Assembly: GCA_020726505.1 (NCBI GenBank)
Contig: JAHLEZ010000002.1
Coordinates: forward strand, 2,232,001 to 2,296,000
Reading direction: 5' to 3'
Length of the DNA: 64,000 nt
DNA from: Leptodontidium sp. MPI-SDFR-AT-0119
Lineage: Eukaryota; Ascomycota; Leotiomycetes; Helotiales; Leptodontidiaceae
Shown here: positions 22,926-36,150 of the stretch, one piece after another
How positions within the stretch are numbered: position 1 is the first letter of the stretch
How the letters are laid out: every line of letters starts with the position of its first letter
Program-made: the position numbers and the translations under genes
Notes under the pieces: model-generated
Database searches by the model: none
Told to the model about the DNA's origin: nothing
What the model saw: the letters and a program-made list of their open reading frames with translations, nothing else

Positions 22926-24329
22926 ATGTCTCAAACACAAAACCAGGGACACAAGTTCAAGTACGACCTCCCCCCGGCTATTCCGCCGCCACTGGATCTT
23001 GGAGGTCGCGGTCTGGATGTACAGGCTATTCCACTAGGTTTGATTCATACAGAAGCCAAAATGGCAAATACCCCTGGCACTGGATCACACTCTCCTTCGA
23101 AAGAGGTCGATTCGAAAGCCTTGCCTAGAGTATCGTCGGCTTCGACACTGTTGGGTCAACACACAACCCCTACTCGGAATTCGGGCACGACGGGACTTTC
23201 TACTACAAGCGCAACTGTATGTGGGAAGATGGGACGGAAGAGTAAAGGCAGTGATGAGGAGGAAGGGGGCGAGAATGGGAATGGAGTGGTGGGAGATGGG
23301 GGTCATGAGGAGAAACATACGAATTACGGACCGGTGGTTAGGGATATCATTATTGGAGGGGCGGATGGACTTACGGTCCCGTTTGCGTTGACTGCTGGGT
23401 TAAGTTCGTGAGTTTTTTTTTTTTTTTTGGTTTTCGTTTTCGTGTTTTGGTGGACTTTCCCTCCCCTATCTTGATATCAATCCACACGGGGAGATATTTC
23501 AGTCCCAAGCTCTTGACTTGGTATGGGAATCAGAAGCTCCGACTAACAAGACCGCACAGTCTCGGCTCAACGAAACTCGTCATCATAGGCGGTCTGGCGG
23601 AACTCTTCAGCGGAGCTATCAGTATGGGATTGGGTGCTTACCTGGCTGCTGTGACTGAGCGCGATCATTATCTGTGCGAGGAACAGCGGGAGAAGGATGA
23701 GGTGCGCGATAAGCCGGATGAGGAGAGAGAGGAGTGTTATGTCGTACTGGAGAAGTATGGTGTGCCGAGAGCGACGCTAGTTCCAGTTATTGATGCGTTG
23801 GCGAGCGATGCTGGACGATGGGTTGAGGTATGTTTGTCTGTTTGCCTTTGTTGCTTGTGGTGGATGGGAGATGGAGGGTTTTATTGAATGATTTAAAGGT
23901 GTTGGCTGACTGGATACTGGTGGTGGTGTAGTTCATGATGGATTTTGAGTTGAAGCTTGAGAAGCCGAACATTTCTCGGGCGTGGATTTCGGGTGCTACG
24001 ATGGGGTTGTCGTATTTTGTTGGTTGGTCTCCCCTCTCTTCCCATCCAATTTTTCTCATTCCTCGTCTCTAACATCTCTAGGTGGTCTCATCCCCATGAT
24101 ACCATACTTCATCATGTCAAACGTGACGCACGCCCTCTTCGTCTCGATCGCTGTCACAGTGCTAGTCCTCATCGTCTTCGGCTTCGTGAAGAATTACATC
24201 GTCATGAAGACCACGAGAGCGGGTTTCTATGGAGCGGCGCAGACGTTGTTTATTGGTGTCTTGGCTGCGGGAACGAGTTATGGGATTGTGAGGGCCATTG
24301 ACTCCAAGGGCGGAACGGATATGATTTGA
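22926..24329 (+). CDS. CCC1/VIT-family vacuolar iron (Mn2+) transporter
   Basis: This protein moves Fe2+ and/or Mn2+ from cytosol into the vacuole for storage and detoxification. Four exons, 22926-23407, 23560-23827, 23932-24022 and 24082-24329, give 362 aa. The conserved first-helix block reads DGLTVPFALTAGLSSLGSTK across junction 1, followed by GGLAELFSGAISMGLGAYLA. The hydrophilic cytosolic loop (DEEREECYVVLEKYGVPRA) corresponds to the metal-binding helices of VIT1. Three more helices follow. A Ser/Gly-rich N-terminal extension of about 130 residues precedes the domain, as in many fungal members. The third intron has a weak GTTGGT donor, but only that choice keeps the VGGLIPMIPYF frame. 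Intron 1 contains a long T run after its donor. Confidence 0.92.
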
Positions 24330-26019
24330 GTTGTTGGTCGATTTGAGTCGGTTGAAGTGTAATCTACCTTGATTTGGCGATAATTTTCTTTTCACTGGGA
24401 GGTCAAGGGAGACGGATTGTTGGAGTCCATCCAGTCCGATATGGCGGAGTTCGTCTAATTTCTGTCTGTCTGTATTCATGGAAAGGATTCCTTGTCTTCC
24501 ATACGGGCGATGCATGATGCATGATAGCGGTATTTGGATTGACTTCATCTGATCTCTGCCATACTAGACAGGACTCTCCCGTATTCGATCTCTAGCGTGG
24601 GTCGGTCTTTCTTTCTCCAGCTCATCAGTTGAACTGAGATTTTTTTGGTCTGACAGTGGGTTGGCATCTATGCCGACAGTTGTCAGTTCTTCTTTCATTA
24701 TTGGCCTGCAGACAGACAGCAGGTCACGGTGTAAAGGATTTGTTGACTTTCCATGTCGATAGGCGAGATAGGGGCTTTGAACGGTATTGTAGAACTTACT
24801 ACAATCAATTGAAATACATTTCTGGCTTGCCTTTGCAAACAAACAATCCAAGAATGTTTGCACTGCAAGCCACTCATCCCCCTGTACCACATCACCTTAA
24901 CACGTCCAATAAAGCTGATCTGCAATGAGAGGTCCGAGCCCCTCTTCGAAACCATTATCGCTTATGAGTGGCTGAGCTGGCTGCCCCCCGTGGTGATGCA
25001 GTGACATTTATTGAAATAACTCCCGCCAGAATTGTTGCGATGCTGTTAGAGCTTCTTCCATGCGAGCTTGAGGAGGAAATTTGTATATCTGGAACGATGG
25101 CTGCATGGGTAGCTTCATGTCAAGATGCTGTACCCCCTTACCACGTGTAGTGTCGGTACCTGTTGTTCCTGTGCCTGTCTGTCGGTGCCCCTGATCTATC
25201 CATCCTGAACTGAAGTCTTCTAGTGTCCCGCTAAGATTGGGCGCTGATAACGCATTCTGATAGGGAGGGTGAGAGGAGAGTGACAGGGCACGGCAGTGCA
25301 GTACAGAACAAAACAGGACAGGACAGGGCGCTCCTGGGGCCGTGTCAGGGGATAAAGGGCTCCGTATTGTAATTCCAACGAGGCGGTAAGAAAACCAGTA
25401 AAAGAAAGAACTATTGAAGTTGTTAGTTTATAGTCTCGCTACACATTCCAATGTCTATACATGGGTGGTCTAGTTTTTGTTGAAGTTCTGCTGCTGGGAT
25501 AATCGTTATCCAAAGTCGGTGGGCGGAATCAAAGCGAGAGCGGGAGCGAGCCAGCATCACGGATACAGAACAGAACAGACGAGACCAGACCAGACCAACC
25601 TTCAGGGGCTCGAAATACTTTCGAGACCAAAGAAATAATCTGTGCGCACGACAGAGACTGGCAACCACCACCACCACACTCACTGCACTGCATCCAGTCA
25701 TTTGCTATCAGGAATCGGCAGTCCTAGGAAATCTACAACTTCATCCGTCTTTTGCATTGGTAGTTGTGAATTTCCTCTGTCTTCTGGCGGCCATCTTCCG
25801 CCGTGGTTCTCGAATTCACCTTACAGTACCTACCGGTAGCTTAACCAACACCAAAAGCAACATCTACAAAGCAACAGAACCTCAATTGCAGACCCTACTC
25901 CTCACTCGAACAAACCTCAACCACCGGAGAACGGCATTCCTCTCCATGAATCACCCTCCATTCCAATAGCTAACCTCGCGTCCATCTGCGTCTGCTATCA
26001 CGGCCCCCAACTTCGAGCT
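24330..26019. other. Intergenic region upstream of the DOCK gene
   Basis: About 1.7 kb with no supported gene. Short degenerate repeats of ACAGG/ACAGA/ACCAG type are seen around 25300-25320 and 25567-25600. The end is the promoter and leader of the DOCK-family gene. Confidence 0.5.
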
Positions 26020-29000
26020 ATGCCCTGGCAACCCCTCCCACGCATTGCCTTCGCCGTCGCAACCTACCCATTCACAGCCCAAGATGCCGCAGACCTCCCT
26101 CTCGAACTGGGCGACGAGCTGTACATCATTGAACAAGGTGGCAGAAATGGAGATTGGTTCCGCGGATACCTTGTTGCGCCGCCTAGTTTGCTCGCAGGTC
26201 TCACCAGTGTCAAGGGCCAGACGCTCGAGGCGCGCGTCTTCTCTGGCATATTCCCACGCAGCTGTGTAGAAGTCAGAGAGGTCCTAGGAGAAGACGAGGA
26301 GGACTCAGATGTTGAGGAGGAGGGTGAGGTGTCGACTGCCAATGGCAAGGGGAGTGCACATGTGAGCGTTGATGCGGATGGAAGTCCTCTGGCCAGCCCC
26401 AGGAGCATACAACTTGGAAAGAAGCTACAAGTCAAGAGCAATGGCAGACCTAGTAGGACAACAAGCAAGAACAAGAAGAAACGCCTCACGAATGGATCTG
26501 CACTGTCCCTAGCTGTCCCTCGAGATCCTAATGCACCAAAACCGCCTGCTCCCGTTCCCATGTTAAAGATTGGAGACGAGACACCGACGTCTGCTTCTGA
26601 ACCGCTGGTCGATGAGATTGCTTCCTGTTTGCGAGAATGGCACTCCACAAATCTGCACGAGCTGCTACTCTCGAGACAGTACCCTCTGCTGGACAAGATG
26701 ACGACGTTGGTACAAACACTGGATCTTTCCAGGAGGCAGTTCTTACACAATGTACTGACCACGCACGAGATGGGCGCCCTCCGAGAAAAGACAGTCTGGG
26801 ATCTGGTCAAAGGGAATAAAGTGTTCAATAACGAGGTCATAGTACGGGATCCTGCTGAGCGAGGCAGAGTCCTGACGGGTGACGACTCGGCAGTGGAAAT
26901 CACAAAGCTGCAGTCCATGATGAGTCTGCTAGAGGAACGACCACAACCAGTTGCAAATGAGAGCCTGACTTTACACCACTTGCTGATCGACGTACGCGCT
27001 TTCGTTGGTGCGAGCACGGAATCTACGACGTTGGTCTTCTTCCTTGCTTTGAAATTACCTGGACAGACAGCGGTTGCGTTGAGTGAGAGTTATATCGTGG
27101 AGGTTCCGCCGAGTGGAGCAATGACTAGTCTGGCCAAGGCAGGGCAGATGCGGACTTTGTTCACGGATATGGCTTCGTCTGATATTGGCGATGCGACAGC
27201 TGCGGATAGTGAGCTTTATCTCGTGGTCAAGATCCAATCAACACAGCAGGTCATTGGAGGAAAGCCTGCATCTAGAAGTGGACTGAGCTCCCGAGATGGT
27301 TCACAGACACATAGGAGCGATAAGCCACCATCAACTGGGGGAAGCAAGTCTGGAAGAAGAAGCTTGATGTGGGGTCAAAAGGCTCAAAGAAGTGCTTTCT
27401 CGCGAAATGCCCCCATATCTTCAAAACTCAATTCTCTGACCGAAGGTCAAGAGAGTAGAGATGGACCACCTAGTACAGCCGAATCGAAAGGAACATCAGA
27501 ACGAAAATCCGGGTCCGTGAGTCGGATTGTCAACAGAACGTTCGGCATCGGAGCGTTGAGAATCAACTCCCTCATGAAACAAGACGAGGAAATTGAACAA
27601 GTCGTTCCGATTTGGGCTCCAGCTACTGGTTTTGGCCAAGAGCAAGAAGAAGGAGAAGGTTGGGAAGAAGTTATCAAAGATCTGATGTCAAGCAAATCCG
27701 GGAACTACGCGAAGTCGCGACGTGCAGAACGGCTGCAGGTCCACCTGAAAGCGTTTCAGAGCCCAGATGCAGATGGTCTGATCAAAGCTACCCCAACTTT
27801 ACTTTCTGGAATTGCCAAGACCAGCAAGATGGGCTTCTCAGGGGCTCCGACAAAGGCGAGATCCGATATTTACGTTACGATCGACGAAGCTTTCCTCCCT
27901 CGACACGCACTAATCTCACGCGCGATTGGCAGTGCTACACCTCTCTCTTCTAGCGTTGTGGGCTCTAATCTCCAAATCACCCTGGAAGTATGCGGTGCGA
28001 GTGGCGAACGCCTTGAAAATTGCATATTCCCATCTTCAAACTCCGAAACGCCGGAATCATCTTGGGAATCTACCGCTGCTGAGAAAGGCGATGCTTGGAA
28101 CCAGACTCTCCGGCTCGCTATCCCTCCAACTGATGTGCCCGGATGCCACCTTGTTATGACTCTTTCTGACGCTCCTAATTCTCCTTTTGCGATATGCCAT
28201 CTACCACTCTGGGATCAATCAGCATTCATGAGGGATGGCCATCATTCGTTGCTCTTGTATCGGTATGATGATCAGACTAACACTGCCAAAGGCCGGGAAG
28301 GTAGGACGGGATATCTCAACATACCCTGGAATGCAAGAGGGAAAGACGACGTGAGCAAGGATGAAGCTGTGACTGGACCGATTGCAACACTCAGAGTACA
28401 GACTTTCCTTTGCAGTACTCGATTCTCCCAGGACAAAGTCTTGCTTGGACTGTTGAAGTGGAAAGAGCAGCCGCCAGGAGACGTACAGGAGCTCCTGAAG
28501 CGATTAGTCTTTGTCCCTGAGATTGAGATCGTCAAGTTGCTTAATGATGTCTTTGATGCCATATTCAGCATTCTGGTCGAGCATACCGGAAATGATGATT
28601 ACGAGGATCTGATTTTCAGCGCCTTGGTTACAGTTCTTGGCATTGTACACGATCGGAGATTCAATCTCGGCCCTCTGGTTGACCACTACGCGGAGAACCA
28701 GTTCAATTATCCTTTTGTTACGCCATGTCTGGTCAGATCATTCACAAGACTCCTCTCCAACCCCGCGGATCCAGATACCTCCAGGAAATTGCGCGCTACT
28801 TTCAAAGTTGTCCGGCACATTCTCAAGTTCATTACACATGCCAGGGGACAACAGAAAGCAAAGGAGGCCGGTATTGGGATCACGAGCACATCTCCTGGGT
28901 TCACCCGACACTTGAGAAGCATCTTCAAAGCTCTGGATGGACTTATGCGAAGCAATGCCCCGATTCTCGTTGGAAGTCAAACGCTTGCTGTGCAGCATTT

Positions 29001-32000
29001 CCATACCTGGTTACCTGAACTCACAGGCCTGCTGAGCACTGAAGAGATACTTCACATTGCGATTGACTTTATGGACTCTTGCTCTTTGGTCAAGGGAAAA
29101 TTGGTGCTCTACAAGCTCGTTCTGATCATCAATTACTCCCGACTGGAACTTTTCGCAAATCCGGAACAGAGAGCAGCCCTCAGCGCCAATACTGTTCGTT
29201 GGATTGCGCCGCATTGGGGCAAGACAGCTGAGGTCACGGAGCAATGGAGAGAACAGATGCGGTTATGTTGCTCCATCCTCTCCACACAAATCGATAATCT
29301 TGGTCCTGAAATTCCAGATTACATCCCGAAGATTATTGAGTCTTACCTCTCAATTCGCGCAGTTCCCAAGACCGATAAAACCCGCCTCTCCTTACTCTTC
29401 CCGATGGCATATCCGTTCCCCGCGAAACCAATCACCGGCAAAGTTCAATTCGATGAAGTGCTCATCGAGTTGTCTGCTATTCTCTCTTCGATATCCACAT
29501 TACCTGCCGGGATGCAATTGGACCTCGCTGATGATGAAATGGCTTCTCTTCTGGAGGATATCTTGCATGTTCATCTGAGCATCTTGGAGTGCGAGGCTTT
29601 CCCAGCAAGTTGGCTGAGTGTCCACATCTACCACCACAAATCGACAATGAAGACCTTGGAATATCTGGCTGGGATCTTACTTGAAACATTCCTACCTCAT
29701 CCGGATGATGCCGAGTCCTACAACACGGAAGTTTGGAAAGCTTTCTTCACTGTTCTCCTGAAGTTGGTTGGGAGTGATGCTCTTGCACTCGAGACTTTTC
29801 CCGAGCAGAAACGCCGAGCTGTGTGGAAGATTGCTGGTGATGTCCGCGAACATGGCGCTGATCTACTTCGACGTACATGGGAGGCCATCGGCTGGGAAAC
29901 AAGCTCAGATGAACGACAGCGATACAGTTTGGCGAAGATGGGTGGATACCAAGTTCAATACGTCCCCGTTCTTGTTGGGCCTATTGTTGAGCTCTGCCTC
30001 AGTGTTCATGAAGGTCTTAGACGAGTTGCTGTTGAAGTTCTCCAGACAATGATTGTCAGTGAATGGACACTCAGTGAGGACCTCTCTGTTATCCAGACGG
30101 AAATGATTGATTGTCTAGACCGACTTTTCAAGTCCAAGCCATTGACCGAAAGTATCCTCCAGAAGCTCTTCATCAATGAGTTGCTCGGTCTTTTTGACCC
30201 CCTTGCTCAAGTTGAAGATGATTCACTGTACGCTGCTATTAGGGAGCTCATTGCAACCATCGACGAGTTCTTGGATCTCCTTGTTGCCGTTCACAGCACA
30301 GATGTCACCGGCGAAGCATCCCACATGATCCACCGATTAAGGCTGATGGAATTCTTGCGAGATATGCAGAAGGAGGAGATCTTCATTCGATATGTCCACC
30401 AACTTGCTCAACTCCAAGCAGATGCACGAAACCCCACCGAAGCAGGTCTTGCTCTCCGTCTCCACGCCGATATCTACGAATGGGACCCGACAAAGGTTGT
30501 ACCACCTCTGACGGATCCAGAGTTCCCTGCTCAGTCCCAATTCGACCGCAAGGAGCGCATCTACTTTGAAATCATCAAATACTTTGAAGAAGGTGAAGCG
30601 TGGAGCTGTGCATTGTCCGCCTACCAGGAACTCCAGACTCAATACCAAGACAATGTGTACGACTTTCCTAAACTGGCTCGAACTCAACGTGCTATTGCTA
30701 CGATTTACGAAACCATTGCCAAGGCCGACAAACTTATCCCCAAGTACTTCCGCGTCACATACAGAGGGATGGGCTTCCCACCTAGTTTGCGAGACAAGGA
30801 GTTTGTGTTTGAAGGCTCGCCTACTGAGCGCACGAGTGGTTTCACCGATCGCATGCAAGAGCAACATCCTTCTGCACAGATCGTTACTTCTGGTGATGTG
30901 GATGATGTCGAGGGCCAGTTCCTGCAAATTTCGGCCTTGACACCTCATCGTGATCTCGAACACCACGTCTTCCAACGTGCTCGCGTTCCACAGGTGGTGC
31001 GAGATTACTTTCTCTCTGCACATCCACAGGTGTTCTCGGTCACTAGCAAGAGAAACACGGCAGGTCCTGTCCAGGAACATTCTGCCGAGAAGATCTTGTA
31101 CAGAACTGCTGAGGAGTTCCCGACGATCCTACGGCGTAGCGAAATTGTTGCTATTGATCGCGTGAGACTCAATCCTCTACAAACGGCTGTCGAACGCATC
31201 ATTCGGAAGACAGCCGAGATGACAATTGTTGAGAAACGAGTCGTTGATGGGGAAGACGATATGGCTCCTCTTCTCATCGACGCCTTGCAGATCTCCGTCA
31301 ATCCTAACTCGGACACAACTGTGGCCCACTACCGCGAGTTGCTGCCGATCGCAGATGAGGAAGACGAAATTCAAGAAATCGAGTTGAGTCCTTTGCAGAG
31401 CGCACTCAAGATTGCACTCATCGACCATGCCGTTATGATTAGACGCTGTCTGGCGATGCTTTCCAAGACTCCCGCCATTGGTTCTGTGGAGCGGGAAGCC
31501 GTCGTGCGCAGTAAGTTGTTCCCAGTGCAGTCCTCATCATCATACTAACACAAGATACAGACTTCGAGGCAACCTTCGCTCCAGAACTCGCATCTTTCGC
31601 CTTCCCCCAGCAAGCCAAATCCCCAACTCCCACACCAAGCTGGGCCATCGCAAGCCCAGTCCTCAGCGACGGCTCTCGGCGTGAATCAATGATGGGTCAC
31701 GGAATGGGCATTCGAATTCCAAACAGCGCAACAAACGGCACTATTGTCTCAACAGAAAACGGGATTCTCGATACACCTGGCGCACGAGCAGGTCGTAACC
31801 GCCTGTCATTCTTGAAACGACAACAACCTCAGTCCCAACTGCAGTCACAGGCTCCAGAGCCAATGCTGAACGGCCTCTCGCTGAATGGAGTCTCTCATAA
31901 AGATTTCCCTGTCGCGCCGAGAGGACTTGCTGGTGATCATGATGACGCTGTATCGACATCCACGCACTCACTCACAAAATCGCAATCAAGATCGAAGAGC

Positions 32001-32375
32001 CAGAGTAAAGACAACCGACACTCCTTCTTTGGCGGCTCGTCAACGCTGGGTTCAATCGGTCGTGGACGCGGTCGTACGGAGAAACAGGAGGAGAGCGAGT
32101 GGATTACGCAGAGTGATCTTGCGAGTCAGTTTGATACTGGCAATGGGAATGGGAACGCTAATGGTGGGGTGAATGGGAAAGGAGGGGGACGCAGGAGCTC
32201 GAGCAGCAATCGTCCGACTACGGCGAAGAGTTCTGGTGGTGGGATGAGTTTGAGTCGCGATGGGAGCGTGGGCAGTAAAGTTGGGAGTGTGAGAAAGCGT
32301 TTGAGTCGCTTGACGTTGGGGAAGAAGAGTAGTAAGGCGAGTGTGCTCGTGGGGAGTGTAGCTGAGGAGGATTAA
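26020..32375 (+). CDS. DOCK-family guanine nucleotide exchange factor (DCK1/CED-5-like)
   Basis: A very large signalling protein of 2101 aa from two exons, 26020-31510 and 31561-32375; the first exon is almost 5.5 kb with no intron. An SH3-like domain is at residues 7-88 (FAVATYPFTAQ...FPRSCVEV). A DHR-1 (C2-like) lipid-binding domain starts near residue 615 (SDIYVTIDEAF) and ends near 760. An armadillo-like middle follows. The DHR-2 catalytic domain spans roughly residues 1440-1825 (ALRLHADIYEWD, GMGFPPSLRDKEFVFEG, then IDHAVMIRRCLAML). The last 250 residues are Ser/Gly-rich and basic, probably disordered. The family activates Rac or Cdc42 at the plasma membrane, usually with an ELMO partner, to control polarity and actin. 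ELMO is not in this window. Confidence 0.93.
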
Positions 32376-34987
32376 GTCTCTTCGTGGCTTGTCAATGCGG
32401 ATGCTAGACTTTGCTTGGAATTAGCAGTTTGGCAGGAGATTTGGGATATGTTCTCTCGGGGAGCTGGATATACCGCGAGCGCCGTACATACGATGTGGGA
32501 CACATCGTCGCTTTTCTCTATCTCATTTCTGTGTGTTTTGTGTTCTGTTCTTCTTTTTTTTTCGGGCAAGCAAGCGATCGAGCGAGCGTGGAGCTGGGCT
32601 GCAGGAACTCTACTTTACTTTACTTGTGTGTGCGATCTGGATCTTCTTGGAAGGAAGGATGCAGAGAGGGATGGATGTAAAGGGTGCAAAGGCTGGATGG
32701 AAGGACGGAAGGACGGACGGATACCCAGATATTTGTTTTCTTTGTACGTGGATCTTTTTTTGTAATATGTTCGCTTTGGGGATTCTTGTTCAAGTTTTGA
32801 GTGCGGGGATGAGGGGGATGAAGGGGTTGAGGGTTCTGGAGGAGGATTTGTTCGAGGGGTGTGGAGAGAGAAGTAAATGTATAATACAAAAGTCTGGTGG
32901 GGGTTGGAATCATGTTGAGTAGAGTAGATAGTTGTGTGATGGAGAGGGAAGATGGGGAGAGGGGGTGTGTATAAATGAAAGTGGATGAGATGAGATGAGC
33001 TGATCTTCCCAACTATTTCGTTGATGTACTGCCTGGACTAAGTGAGTGAGTGCATCACATGGAGATGTGTTCCACGATTCTAAGACACATGGTAAATTAA
33101 TTAATGCCTTTGACTACTCCTTCGCGATGAATTTTCTCATTCTTAGGCACATCTTCCCGGCTTGACAAGTGGAGTGATCATTCGTGCTACTCACTTTCTA
33201 CCACCTCACTCCATCCATTGAATTCACCCGGCCGCCGCACTTGTCGGTAATATCTGGCTTCATTTATCATATAAATCGACATTTCATAGACAGAGCTGGA
33301 CCAGATCGGTGGGCAGCGATTGAGATTAGCTACCTCCATCACTGGATGAAAGATAATCCTTTCCACTTTTATATTTAGTAGTCAGGAGTCACTAAGCAAT
33401 TCTTCTATTAACAGGATGTTTAAAAATCGTGTTTTCAGTAGATGTGGGAGAGCAGGGATATTGGGATTGGAGTTTGAGAATACGAAAGAAAGGGGAGACT
33501 TGATGGCGAGTGGATGAGTGATGGCGTTTGAGGGGATATGACAGCAGTGATGTAAGATTGTTCTGGGCAATCCTATTTTGTAATGTTTGGAGAGGTCAGA
33601 GTTGTGAAAGATAGTAAGAGAGTTGACGATTGTTGTTTACGGTTGGCTTGGTAACCTTCAACTCGCTCGCTGAAACACGATGGAGAATGTGCTAGCTCCA
33701 TATCATGTGAGCGGTACTGTCATGATGAGATTCTTGTGTTGACAAGAGTGTATATATAGTGCAAAGGTGGAGAGGGGAATGGGCTGGGTTATATTTCACC
33801 TTGCTGGATAGACCTTGAATGATGAAATGTGCCGAGCCTCAAGAGTTTTGATAATAATAATAAAATTCATCTCTGCCACCTGCGTATTTGGGGGTTATAT
33901 AAACCTGCATTGTCGTAGCCACTTCAGTTCCAGCATTATGAGAAAAAGACATCCCTGTTCCTCCGATTACATTTGTTTTGGGTGCTGAAATTAGTACTTC
34001 TTATTGTGCGAATGTGCCCCTTTTACTGATATTTTGTCATTATGAGATCGTCGGGTAGAAGACGGGAAAGATTGTGGTGAGGAGGAACACGAAGTGGGTG
34101 GATGTTGAAATGAGTTATGGTCAGTGACAACAAATATCACACTGACAGCAAGAAAATCCTCAATAAAATAAAAATTTCCTCAGGTGAAACTCAATGGGTT
34201 CTCTTGAAGTAATATTGTCACTTGTCAGTGATTTTGACTGGTGGCGTAAGAGAATATCTCCGGTTTTTGGAATTTGGCAAAGCTTGACTCGGACAATATC
34301 GTGAGATGGAATCTCGCTGACGACGGGATGATGTTCTGATTTGGACGCCTGTTGAGGTAATTTGCTAGCTAGCTTGGGTAACAGGGGATATTGTCGTGAA
34401 TGGGCAGTCGGTGGAAGCTGAGTTCTCTTGTAATCGATAAGAATATGTTGTGAATTGTGAAGGCCTTCACCTGTAGTGTGGTGATCGGGGTGAGATGAAC
34501 AGAAAAGAGTGAGCAAGGTACATGTCAGGGAGAGTCGCTTTGTATAAAAGAAACAATTCAATGGCGACTTAAAATTCATGCCGACAGCACCTTGTGGAAA
34601 GAGTTGGATACTGTGGCAACTGTTGTGTGCTGAAACTCCCTTTGGAGGCAGCCGCATCCCCGTCAAGTTGCTCTTCTGCGTGGGTGTCTCACTGTTCGAT
34701 CTCTCTGAGTTGCTAGGTAAACAGTGCAAGTTTCTAGACAGGAAAAGAAGTTTGTAGATGACAACATCAAAAGGACATGACAGTGATTATAAGAAGAAAA
34801 AGTGAGAATTTCCATCATCTGCTCACGAAACAGGGCCATGGACGCGGGTGGATTCCCGGGGTCGTTTACGAGATTTATACCACGAGACTAACACAGCCGT
34901 GAGAAGACCACAGACGGTTAACGGCGCATGGGTTATTGGGGTCTGATTCCAGAACATCATTACCTCGCTATCATTTAATACCACTTT
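32376..34987. other. Gene-poor region after the DOCK gene
   Basis: About 2.6 kb without a supported gene. Degenerate GGATGGAAGGACGG-type repeats lie at about 32690-32720. The 189-aa reverse ORF at 34160-34729 shows no domain and its composition looks random. The 3' end of the DOCK transcript lies at the left edge. Confidence 0.5.
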
Positions 34988-35368
34988 TCATACCGCCTTG
35001 TGGAGCCTCACTTGCACCCCGGTCCCACTTCTATTCTCAATCGCAGTATGCATCTTGATCTCACCAGGACCTTCCATATTCTCGCACTTATCAAACTGCT
35101 GTAGGGACCCGAGAATCGAATAACTCGCCTCCACGAGGGCAAATTGTTCTGTTGACAACCAAACATCAGCTCGCTTAAATTAAAGGGGGTGATTTAAGAG
35201 GTAAGCGAAAGAGGGCAACTCACGCGCAAGACACTGGCGGGCTCCTCCCCAAACAAGATGTTTGGCGGCGCTGAACTGGTGGCTGAAAGCTGCACCATCG
35301 ATGCTACCAGGCGCAATGGGTGTGGTATGGGCCACATTGGAGTGGCCAGATCGTGCATGTTGGCATCG
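34988..35368 (-). pseudogene. Cytochrome P450 C-terminal fragment (haem-binding region)
   Basis: The reverse strand encodes the end of a fungal P450. Exon 35368-35224 contains HLVWGGARQCLA, with the haem-ligand cysteine. A canonical 75-nt intron (35223-35149, GTGAGT...CAACAG) joins it to 35148-34988, giving QQFALVEASYSIL and a complete C-terminus ending RLHKAV. The closest family look is the CYP52-like fungal P450s. Upstream of 35368 the frame is closed, and I find no ERW, EXXR or oxygen-binding motif on that strand, so at least the N-terminal 400 residues are missing. The haem loop also lacks the usual Phe (FxxGxRxCxG). I read it as a decayed gene remnant; the intact splice sites suggest the loss is not very old. 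Confidence 0.6.
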
Positions 35369-36150
35369 TCATGTAGGTTCACGAAGATCTAACAGTCAGT
35401 CTCAAAGCAAACTCGAGCGTGCTTCGAGCAAAACCGTCCAAGGAAATATCATGTGATTGGCGTATCGCTGTATGGCACGTCCATGGCCTGGAACAGACCA
35501 AAAGGGTTCTCCTAAGTTGAACCACTGGCTCTCCTACATTCTGTTCGAGGCTGGCTCGGACTTGGAATTTTCTTTTGTCCCTGTCATCAAGGATCTTGAA
35601 TCTGGCTTACCAAAATCAGTCAATATAAGGATTCTGAAATAAATCTTCTGCTGACTTCTAGAAACGTTCTATATTCCTTGGCAAACGTTTTCAAGTAGAT
35701 ACACCAGATGACTCTTACCATGTAACCTCGCAGCCCTTCCGCATTAGCACTGTCACGAGTCTCTCGAACACTCTAGATTGGCCTATCTCGAATTTTCAAG
35801 CATAATATATAAACATCAGCTCCCCCAAACCCCTTGTGACGGCACGAACAAGTCAATGAAAAAGGAGGCGTCGATATACTATCACTTAGAATAACGAGAA
35901 GAGAAGAACAAAAGAAAAAGACTCCAGGGGGGTTGATTGATTGATTGATTATGTCATACACGGATACAGCTGGCAAGTCGTCCAATCATAATTGAGAACC
36001 TGATCTACCAGGCAGAAGCAAATGATGCTTCGCCAGCCTTGTGAATAGACTGCAGCTCTTCTCGACTTGTTTTATCTTTCTCTTTCTCAGTCTCTTATAT
36101 TGTCTTGTTTCTATTGTGACTACAACCGATACTCCAAAGCGGCCATATTT
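35369..36150. other. Spacer between P450 remnant and HET gene
   Basis: About 780 bases. I looked for the missing P450 upstream exons on the reverse strand and found none. A GATT-type microsatellite (TTGATTGATTGATTGATTA) is at about 35933-35950. The 5' leader of the HET gene lies at the right end. Confidence 0.45.

Noticed and set aside
34160..34729. 189-codon reverse ORF in the gene-poor region
   Set aside because: No domain, irregular composition and no support from splice structure or neighbours.
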